Assembly: GCF_022489025.1 (NCBI RefSeq)
Contig: NZ_JAKVTG010000006.1
Coordinates: 62,001 to 126,000, forward strand
Length of the DNA stretch: 64,000 nt
Reading direction: 5' to 3'
From: Planococcus halocryophilus
GTDB lineage: Bacteria; Bacillota; Bacilli; Bacillales_A; Planococcaceae
The notes under the pieces were generated by a model. The model made no database searches and had not been told where the DNA came from. It saw only the letters and a program-made list of their open reading frames with translations. The translations under genes and the position numbers were made by a program. Below are positions 58,409 to 64,000 of the stretch, piece by piece; position 1 is the stretch's first letter; the number at the start of each line of letters is the position of its first letter.

Positions 58409-58434
58409 CTCGGAGATCCCGAGTCAGTTTTTGT
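58400..58434. terminator. Bidirectional rho-independent terminator
   Basis: Stem ACTGACTCGG/CCGAGTCAGT with loop AGATC, flanked by A- and T-runs, shared by the hydrolase gene (+) and the small membrane gene (-). Confidence 0.9.
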
Positions 58435-58437
58435 TTT

Positions 58438-58692
58438 TTATAGCTTAAATATAAAGAATGCTAGAAAGATAGAGATAATGACTAATGTGTTCACGATATA
58501 CGAAGAACGTTTGCTAACAGGCTGATCAAGTGATGGAAATCGTTCGACCACTCGCATGGCTCCGTAAATAAGTGCAGCTAAAATCAGTAGGGTTACAACC
58601 AAGTTCATATCGTAAATGCGCACGTCGATAAAGCGGATCAACACGACGGAAAAAGCTAAAATAATGCCATTAACTAAATTTTTTCGTTTCAT
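58438..58692 (-). CDS. Small membrane protein, unknown
   Basis: An 84-residue protein with three hydrophobic stretches (about residues 6-22, 30-46 and 62-82). The loops are basic near the N-terminus. I recognise no family. Its ATG overlaps the stop of the methyltransferase gene (ATGA), and GGAGT lies just before it, so it is translationally coupled to that gene. Confidence 0.72.
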   Translation of the reverse strand: MKRKNLVNGIILAFSVVLIRFIDVRIYDMNLVVTLLILAALIYGAMRVVERFPSLDQPVSKRSSYIVNTLVIISIFLAFFIFKL

Positions 58693-59846
58693 AGGTACTC
58701 CTTTAATTCGTTTTCTAAAAAGGGTTTAGCTGACAGCAAAGAAGTGAATTGCTGATAACGTTCAAATTGTCCGGCACTCGGTTTTTTACCAGTTTTATAA
58801 GCGCGAATCAAAATGTTTTTAGGGGTGTGTTCCATATCGATAAATTCCATTAACTGCGTTTCATAGCCTACAAGCGATAGCAGTTCTGCGCGAATCGAGT
58901 CGGTAGCCAGTGCGCTGAAACGTTCTTTTATTAGACCATGCTGAAGCATAATGCCGAGTTCTGGTGCAATGATTTGGCTATTCAATTCATGTTGACAGCA
59001 AGGAACGCTCAAGATGACTTTCGCATCCCATTTAACGGCGCGTGATAACGCCATATCGGTTGCTACGTCGCAAGCGTGTAATGTGACAACCATGTCGACT
59101 GCAGATTCATCATTATAATCGTTAATGTCGCCAACTAGAAATTCAAGTTGCTCATAGCGCAAGTCTTGTGCAATTTGCTGACATTCTTCGATTACTTCTT
59201 TTTTCAAATCGAGTCCGGTAACTCGGAGGTCCAAGCCTTTTTCGATGCGTAAATAATGATATAGTGCAAAAGTTAAATACGATTTTCCAGAACCGAAATC
59301 GAGTATACGGACGGTACGGTCTTGAGGCAAATAAGCGAGCGTGTCATCGATAAATTCGATAAAGCGGTTGATTTGGCGGAATTTATCGTATTTTTGCTTT
59401 TTGACTTTGCCATCTGGACTTTGGACACCAAGGCGTACAAGGAATGGATATGGAATACCGTCTTCTAATAAATACTGCTTTTTGCGGTTATGAGAAAGTT
59501 CAACTTTTTGAGTGCCTGTTTGCTCTGTTTTCCAGCTAACTTTTGATTTTTTGGATAGCTGAATTTGCACTTTTTCTTCTGTAAATTGAATAAGAGCTTG
59601 GCGGTAATCCGTGAATAAGGAAGCTAATTTTGCTGCAGCTTCTTCTAACGACAAATTTTCATGTTTTAATACATGTTCATGCTGGTATTCAAATTGGATG
59701 AAATAATCCTTTTTTATTTCAACGGGTTTTAACTTGATTCGTTTAATGTCGCTTGATTTTAATCGTGGTTGGCTAATGGTGGCTGAAACGAGTTGTTTTT
59801 TTGAAAGTCTTTCTGCTAGTTGATCGTGCATTGTTTGTAAGTCCAT
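58689..59846 (-). CDS. SAM-dependent methyltransferase (METTL25/RRNAD1-like group)
   Basis: A 385-residue protein. An N-terminal domain of about 150 residues has no recognised role. The Rossmann methyltransferase domain starts with ILDFGSGKSYLTFALYHYL (about 185-203) as the SAM-binding loop. TGLDLKKEVIEEC and VVTLHACDVATDMAL (about 255-269) follow, then LSVPCCQHEL. The LHACD and PCCQHEL motifs mark the Methyltransf_32 group, which may act on RNA. The substrate in bacteria is not known. It forms a two-gene minus-strand unit with a small membrane protein. Confidence 0.86.
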   Translation of the reverse strand: MDLQTMHDQLAERLSKKQLVSATISQPRLKSSDIKRIKLKPVEIKKDYFIQFEYQHEHVLKHENLSLEEAAAKLASLFTDYRQALIQFTEEKVQIQLSKKSKVSWKTEQTGTQKVELSHNRKKQYLLEDGIPYPFLVRLGVQSPDGKVKKQKYDKFRQINRFIEFIDDTLAYLPQDRTVRILDFGSGKSYLTFALYHYLRIEKGLDLRVTGLDLKKEVIEECQQIAQDLRYEQLEFLVGDINDYNDESAVDMVVTLHACDVATDMALSRAVKWDAKVILSVPCCQHELNSQIIAPELGIMLQHGLIKERFSALATDSIRAELLSLVGYETQLMEFIDMEHTPKNILIRAYKTGKKPSAGQFERYQQFTSLLSAKPFLENELKEYL

Positions 59847-59976
59847 GGTCGATCCCTTCCGTTCTGTGTAATGGTTTTAGTTTATCATGCAGCATACGTA
59901 AAGAGCGAGTTGTCCGTCTTTTTTGATATCGATTAAGTTCCATTAATTTGGAATTTTGTGATAATATAAAGTAGAG

Positions 59977-59990
59977 TGAAAACGTTTTCA
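59977..59990. promoter_or_regulatory. Catabolite-responsive element (CcpA site)
   Basis: TGAAAACGTTTTCA matches the consensus TGWAANCGNTNWCA at all 14 positions and is a perfect palindrome. It lies just upstream of the RBS of the acyl-CoA synthetase gene, downstream of the likely -10, where CcpA would act as a roadblock when glucose is present. Confidence 0.87.
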
Positions 59991-60003
59991 ATTAGGAGGA
60001 TGC

Positions 60004-61650
60004 ATGGTGAGTATTTTACATAAGACAGTTGGTCAAATCGTAAAAGAGCAAGCTGCAAAGAATCCAGAAACTGAGGCATACGTTTACCCGGAACATGACA
60101 TTCGAAAAACGTATAAAGAATTTGACGAAGAAACAGATCGTTTAGCAAAAGCATTTATGGGCATTGGGATTGAAAAAGGAGAACATATCGCCATTTGGTC
60201 AGACAATAAACGAGAATGGCTGTTGAGTCAGTTTGCCACTGGTAAAATGGGGGGAGTATTGGTAACCGTCAATACTAGTTATCAATCGAGCGAGCTTGAA
60301 TATTTATTGAATCAGTCCGACGCGACGACTTTAATACTAGGAGAAGAGTTTAAAGGAACGAGTTATATAGATATTTTAAAAACGGTATGCCCAGAATTGG
60401 CGACCGCTGAAAAAGGACAAATCCACAGTGCTAAGCTGCCTCATTTTAAACGGGTAATTGTCATGAGCAATAACAATTATCCTGGAATTTATACATGGCA
60501 AGAGTTTGAGGATTTTGCTAAAAACGTTAGCGATGCTGAGTTTGAAGAACGCTTCGATTCGATGAAACCTGAGGATGTCATCAATATTCAATATACATCC
60601 GGCACAACAGGATTTCCAAAAGGCGTTATGCTGACTCATTTGAATGTCGTCAATAATGGCAAACTAGTTGGGGATACGATGGCGTTAACGGAAAAAGATC
60701 GCTTGTGTATTCCTGTGCCGTTTTTCCATTGCTTTGGTTGTGTACTCGGAACAATGGCGGCAGTCACGCATTCCACGACAATGGTTATTGCGGAGCAATT
60801 TGAACCAAAACGTATTTTGCAAATGGTCCAGGACGAGAAATGTACAGGTCTTCATGGAGTACCGACGATGTTTATCGCGGAGTTAAACCATCCGGAATTC
60901 TCGTCGTTTGATACTTCGACATTGAGGACGGGAATAATGGCAGGCTCGTCATGTCCGATTGAAGTGATGAAAAAAGTCATTAATGATATGGGTGCGTCAG
61001 AGATTACCATTGCATACGGACAAACTGAATCATCTCCTGTAATTACTCAAACAAGAGCCGATGATAATATTGAAAAAAGAGTGTCGACAGTTGGTAAGCC
61101 GCATACTGGAGTAGAAGTGAAAATCATTGACTCAGCAACTGGAGAAACGGTAGAAATAGGCATGCCGGGAGAGCTTTGCACTAGAGGCTACCATGTGATG
61201 TCAGGTTACTATAAAAATGAGGATGCCACAAAAGCGGCCATCGATGCGAAAGGGTGGCTTCATACCGGTGACATCGCAGTTGAAGATGGAGAAGGCTATA
61301 TTGATATTACAGGTCGGATAAAAGATATGGTAATTCGTGGAGGAGAGAATATTTATCCGCGTGAAATTGAGGAGTTTCTGTATCAGCATCCGTCAGTGTT
61401 AGACGTTCAGGTAATCGGTGTACCCGATCCCAAATATGGAGAAGAATTGATGGCATGGATTATTTTAAAAGAAGATGAGCAACTCAATGGGGAAGAGTTG
61501 AGAGCTTACTGCAAAGGGAAGATTTCTCGCCATAAAATTCCACGCTATATTGAATTCACGAAAGAATATCCAATGACAGCTTCTGGGAAAATACAAAAAT
61601 TTAAGCTGCGTGAATTATCCATCGAACATAGCGAGAAAGCACAAGTTTAA
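60004..61650 (+). CDS. AMP-forming acyl-CoA synthetase (YngI-like)
   Basis: A 548-residue ANL-family ligase. The P-loop is YTSGTTGFPKGVMLTH (about residues 197-212). PFFHCFGCVLG and AYGQTESSPV (about 342) follow, then GWLHTGD (about 417) and the C-terminal hinge GRIKDMVIRGGENIYP. The catalytic lysine is in TASGKIQKFKLRE. It activates a fatty or short-chain acid to its CoA ester with ATP. The family resembles Bacillus YngI and the acyl-CoA synthetases of fatty-acid use. ATG 60004 is 4 bases from AGGAGG and GTG 60007 is 7, so the latter may be used. A perfect CRE precedes it. Confidence 0.93.
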   Translation: MVSILHKTVGQIVKEQAAKNPETEAYVYPEHDIRKTYKEFDEETDRLAKAFMGIGIEKGEHIAIWSDNKREWLLSQFATGKMGGVLVTVNTSYQSSELEYLLNQSDATTLILGEEFKGTSYIDILKTVCPELATAEKGQIHSAKLPHFKRVIVMSNNNYPGIYTWQEFEDFAKNVSDAEFEERFDSMKPEDVINIQYTSGTTGFPKGVMLTHLNVVNNGKLVGDTMALTEKDRLCIPVPFFHCFGCVLGTMAAVTHSTTMVIAEQFEPKRILQMVQDEKCTGLHGVPTMFIAELNHPEFSSFDTSTLRTGIMAGSSCPIEVMKKVINDMGASEITIAYGQTESSPVITQTRADDNIEKRVSTVGKPHTGVEVKIIDSATGETVEIGMPGELCTRGYHVMSGYYKNEDATKAAIDAKGWLHTGDIAVEDGEGYIDITGRIKDMVIRGGENIYPREIEEFLYQHPSVLDVQVIGVPDPKYGEELMAWIILKEDEQLNGEELRAYCKGKISRHKIPRYIEFTKEYPMTASGKIQKFKLRELSIEHSEKAQV

Positions 61651-61656
61651 AAGAGA

Positions 61657-61703
61657 TTGAACAAAGGAAAGCGTCCTAGATGACGCTTTCCTTTGTTCAA
61701 TTT
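61657..61703 (+). terminator. Rho-independent terminator
   Basis: Very long stem TTGAACAAAGGAAAGCGTC/GACGCTTTCCTTTGTTCAA with a short loop and T-run after the acyl-CoA synthetase gene. Confidence 0.93.
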
Positions 61704-61799
61704 AGCAGCCATTAGTTTAGGTGTCTTTGTCTACGGGGACATTATTAAAATAAAGACTACGCTGAAATAGATGTAAGGTGCGCAGGAAGGAGTTTGCAG

Positions 61800-62531
61800 A
61801 TGACTTGGCTGAGTTTTATTTTTGCTCTTGGATTTGTCTCAATTCATCTATTTTCAAAAAGCTTAAAACTGATGAAAGTTTTGCCGCGAAGTCGTTTCCT
61901 CTCGGTAGTAGGTGGAATATCGGTCGCTTATGTTTTCTTGCATCTATTGCCAGAATTGAGTATCTTTCAGAAGGATTTGCAAGGGGAACTTAGAAATAGC
62001 GGACTACTTTTTATAGAGAATCATATCTATTTGATTGCTATGATTGGTTTAGTGGTTTTTTATGCGTTGGAAAATTCGGTTACTGTTTCAAAAAAGAAAA
62101 ACAAGCATGCAGAAACGCCGAAAGCGGCGATAGGGATTTTTTGGCTTCATATTGCCTCTTTTACTCTTTATAATGGCATCATTGGCTATCTATTAGTTAG
62201 GGAGGAGTACGGAAATCCTTGGGGCATGACATTGTTTTTTATTGCCATGGGTGTGCACTTTATAACGAATGACAAAGGGTTGCGTGCGACTCACCAAGAA
62301 GATTACGATCGATACGGCAGGTGGCTATTAGCTGCTGCTATTCTGATTGGATGGGGAATCGGAGCTTTTGCTGAAGTTCATGAATGGATTATTTCTGTGC
62401 TTACTGCTTTCTTAGCTGGAGGCGTGATATTAAATGTCTTAAAAGAAGAGTTGCCGGAAGAAAGAGAAAGCAGCTTACTGGCCTTTTGTGTGGGGTTAAT
62501 TTCTTATTCAATTTTATTATTGCTATTATAA
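61800..62531 (+). CDS. Polytopic membrane protein, weakly ZIP-like
   Basis: A 243-residue protein with about seven or eight membrane helices. GGISVAYVFLHLLPELS (about 37-53) and FLAGGVILNVLKEELPEE (about 203-220) resemble the HLLPE and EMLPE elements of ZIP metal transporters, but the spacing is not the normal one and the first metal-site histidines are missing. Therefore it may be a distant ZIP relative or an unrelated membrane protein. GGAAGGAG sets the ATG at 61800; TTG 61794 is in frame. It is alone between two terminator or promoter regions. Confidence 0.65.
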   Translation: MTWLSFIFALGFVSIHLFSKSLKLMKVLPRSRFLSVVGGISVAYVFLHLLPELSIFQKDLQGELRNSGLLFIENHIYLIAMIGLVVFYALENSVTVSKKKNKHAETPKAAIGIFWLHIASFTLYNGIIGYLLVREEYGNPWGMTLFFIAMGVHFITNDKGLRATHQEDYDRYGRWLLAAAILIGWGIGAFAEVHEWIISVLTAFLAGGVILNVLKEELPEERESSLLAFCVGLISYSILLLLL

Positions 62532-62548
62532 AACGAAAAAATATTTTA

Positions 62549-62578
62549 ATGACAAATAAGAGAATCTTTTGGTATAAT
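62549..62578 (+). promoter_or_regulatory. Sigma-A promoter of the 56-residue ORF
   Basis: TATAAT at 62573-62578 with an 18-base spacer from ATGACA at 62549-62554. It precedes the small gene at 62641 by about 60 bases. Confidence 0.65.
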
Positions 62579-62640
62579 ATACTCACTATAATAGGTAATA
62601 AAGCATGCGTTAAAACGGCTTACCTTAAAGGGTGTTTACA

Positions 62641-62811
62641 ATGATTACTGAAGAAGAATTAGCCATTTTCGAGTATGAGCTAACAAAGCTCATGGAAGAA
62701 TACCGAAAATGCATGGATCAGTCTTTAAAAAAGAAAATACAAGAAGATATGGCTTGGTTAAAGACGGTCATTTTTACAACAGGTTCTTATGAACGCACAA
62801 TCGAAAATTAG
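62641..62811 (+). CDS. Small soluble protein of 56 residues, unknown
   Basis: ATG 62641 to TAG 62811 encodes 56 residues, MITEEELAIFEYELTKLMEE then basic helical sequence and a C-terminal WLKTVIFTTGSYERTIEN. It is helical and charged, without membrane segments. AAAGGGTGT lies 5-6 bases upstream; a good promoter (62549-62578) precedes and a terminator (62819-62853) follows, which together support a real gene. I recognise no family. Confidence 0.7.
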   Translation: MITEEELAIFEYELTKLMEEYRKCMDQSLKKKIQEDMAWLKTVIFTTGSYERTIEN

Positions 62812-62818
62812 TCATTTT

Positions 62819-62853
62819 AAATCTGCGGCGTATTATTGCTAGCAGATTTTTTT
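62819..62853 (+). terminator. Rho-independent terminator
   Basis: Stem AAATCTGC/GCAGATTT with a 15-base loop and seven T, directly after the 56-residue ORF. Confidence 0.8.
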
Positions 62854-62988
62854 GCGGACAAAAAATATAAATTTGTGAACAGAGCTGTAACAAAGCGCGC
62901 TGGAAATCCTTTGAACGTGGGCAATCGACGGGGGTTTCCCTAAGGGATGCTTTATAATAGAAGGAGATATAGCAGAGGAGCGAATGGC

Positions 62989-64000
62989 ATGAACGATTTA
63001 AAGCAGTTAGCATTTCAACGGAAAAACACAATGACATTTTTAGTCGTAATGTCAATTTTTAAAGGACTTGCCACAATTGGTCAAGCCCTGTTTTTCGTGA
63101 TGATTGCAGATCGTGTTTTTCTTCAGAGCGCTACTTTTGAAAGTTTAATCCCATTATTCGGTGGGTTGTTGATATCGATTTTGCTGCGAGCAGGATCGGG
63201 ATATGCTTTAGGTAAAGCCGGAGTCAATTTAGCTGCCGATGTAAAAAATGAATTTAGAAATACGTTAATCCAATCATTCGCCAGAAATCCATTGCTCGCT
63301 GCAACACAAGGTCAGTCGGGTCAGAAAGTCAGTTTGTTAATGGATTCTGTAGATGAAATAGACGGTTTCTTTAGTAAATATATTCCTCAGATGATTCAAA
63401 CGTATAGTATACCTGTAATCTTGCTAGGTGTAATTTTTTCACAAAACTGGACAAGTGGGGTCATTATTTTAATTACGGCACCATTTATTCCGGTTTTCAT
63501 GGCATTGGTCGGAAAAGGAACAAAGAAAAAAGCCGATGAAAAAATGGAGCAACTCAACCGCTTTTCGGGTACTTTTTTAGACGTTTTACAAGGACTTTCA
63601 ACACTGAAGCTGTTCGGACAAGCTGAAAAGCAGCAGCAAGCTATTAAGAAAAGTAGTTTGAGTTTCCGAGACTCGACGATGGAGGTATTAAAATCTGCAT
63701 TTCTTTCTTCTTTGATGCTTGAGTATATTTCCATGTTAAGCATTGGCATTGTAGCATTAGAAATAGGACTACGACTCGTTGTATTTGATAGTATTAGTTT
63801 TTTTACAGCGTTTTTCATATTGATTTTAGTACCGGATTTCTTTAACTTATTAAAAGATTTCGGCAGTGCTTTTCATACGGCACGCGGGAGTGTATCAGCC
63901 GCAAAACAATTAACTGCTGAACTAGAGAAAGCGAATGTGGATTTGACGTGGGGAAAAGAAACGATGGCGCAAGAGCCCCCTCACTTATCACTAGAACACC
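62989..64000 (+). CDS. cydD: Thiol reductant ABC exporter subunit CydD (partial, runs off the window)
   Basis: The frame from ATG 62989 stays open to the end (337 residues visible). It encodes the membrane domain of an ABC exporter: six hydrophobic segments, NLAADVKNEFRNTLIQ after helix 2, and TFLDVLQGLSTLKLFGQAEKQ in the coupling helix region. The FLDxLxGLxTLKLFGxA stretch is typical of CydD, which with CydC exports glutathione or cysteine-type thiols needed to assemble cytochrome bd. The ATPase domain lies beyond the window, as would cydC. AGAGGAGCG precedes the ATG; ATG 62984 is out of frame. Cytochrome bd genes are not in view. Confidence 0.85.
   Translation, partial: MNDLKQLAFQRKNTMTFLVVMSIFKGLATIGQALFFVMIADRVFLQSATFESLIPLFGGLLISILLRAGSGYALGKAGVNLAADVKNEFRNTLIQSFARNPLLAATQGQSGQKVSLLMDSVDEIDGFFSKYIPQMIQTYSIPVILLGVIFSQNWTSGVIILITAPFIPVFMALVGKGTKKKADEKMEQLNRFSGTFLDVLQGLSTLKLFGQAEKQQQAIKKSSLSFRDSTMEVLKSAFLSSLMLEYISMLSIGIVALEIGLRLVVFDSISFFTAFFILILVPDFFNLLKDFGSAFHTARGSVSAAKQLTAELEKANVDLTWGKETMAQEPPHLSLEH

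Overview
The window looks like an ordinary chromosomal stretch of a low-GC Gram-positive bacterium of the order Bacillales. The best guess is Planococcaceae (Planococcus, Planomicrobium or a close relative). This rests on A+T-rich DNA, strong AGGAGG-type ribosome binding sites, hairpin-plus-T-run terminators after most genes, many Bacillus-type families (YtoQ, YumC, YocH-like LysM/3D protein, CwlK-like, YlbC-like CAP, NfeD, PopT/UppP), LexA, CcpA and WalR-type sites of Bacillus form, an SLH-domain surface protein, and interspersed GC-rich repeats of a kind I remember from Bacillaceae and Planococcaceae. No tRNA, rRNA, prophage, transposase or CRISPR array was seen. The species call is inference.

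Layout. 1-2.7 kb: end of an ArsA-like ATPase, an alcohol dehydrogenase-like enzyme, a DUF4870 membrane protein, ytoQ, and a solo WYL-domain protein. 2.7-7.1 kb: sbcD-sbcC, divergent from the WYL gene across a region with two LexA-like boxes, each just after a -10 element. 7.2-12.7 kb: CoA-transferase, a MarR/MFS pair, hemolysin III family protein, DUF1836 and DUF188 proteins. 12.7-20.5 kb: SLH surface protein, first AI-2E-type transporter, a glutamine-type ABC importer with an internal terminator, a 21-bp-period repeat, cyclophilin, an SDR and YumC. 20.5-26.8 kb: BCCT transporter, LysM/3D cell-wall protein with a WalR-like site, and a four-gene operon of a Tat-exported GMC oxidoreductase pair with its own tatA-tatC. 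27-32.5 kb: GNAT, NUDIX, CorA-like, an ABC-F gene behind a leader ORF and terminator that look like an attenuator, and a PAS-STAS protein. 32.5-40 kb: HxlR regulator with a divergent CatE-like dioxygenase, nitronate monooxygenase, PopT-like and UppP undecaprenyl-lipid proteins, CAP protein, second AI-2E-type transporter, and a composite repeat cluster. 40-46 kb: MarR/MMPL exporter, a VOC-beta-lactamase fusion followed by a 32-residue membrane peptide, and a cold-shock gene. 46-64 kb: GNATs, NfeD-like protein, stand-alone MurE-like ligase, fumC, aldehyde dehydrogenase, Dph6-like ATPase, lipoprotein and CwlK-like genes, a redox gene group, methyltransferase, acyl-CoA synthetase behind a perfect CRE, a membrane protein, and the start of cydD.

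Functional threads. Envelope upkeep is prominent (LysM/3D, CwlK-like, UppP, PopT-like, MurE-like, SLH, CAP). So is defence against electrophiles, drugs and oxidants (HxlR/CatE-like, MarR/MFS, MarR/MMPL, ABC-F, nitroreductase, nitronate monooxygenase, YumC). Most genes are short transcription units closed by terminators, often shared by convergent genes. The most unusual items are the exact 21-bp repeat, the ABC-F leader with competing hairpins, the doubly LexA-marked WYL/sbcDC divergent promoter, the VOC-beta-lactamase fusion plus small membrane peptide, and the self-contained GMC/Tat operon.
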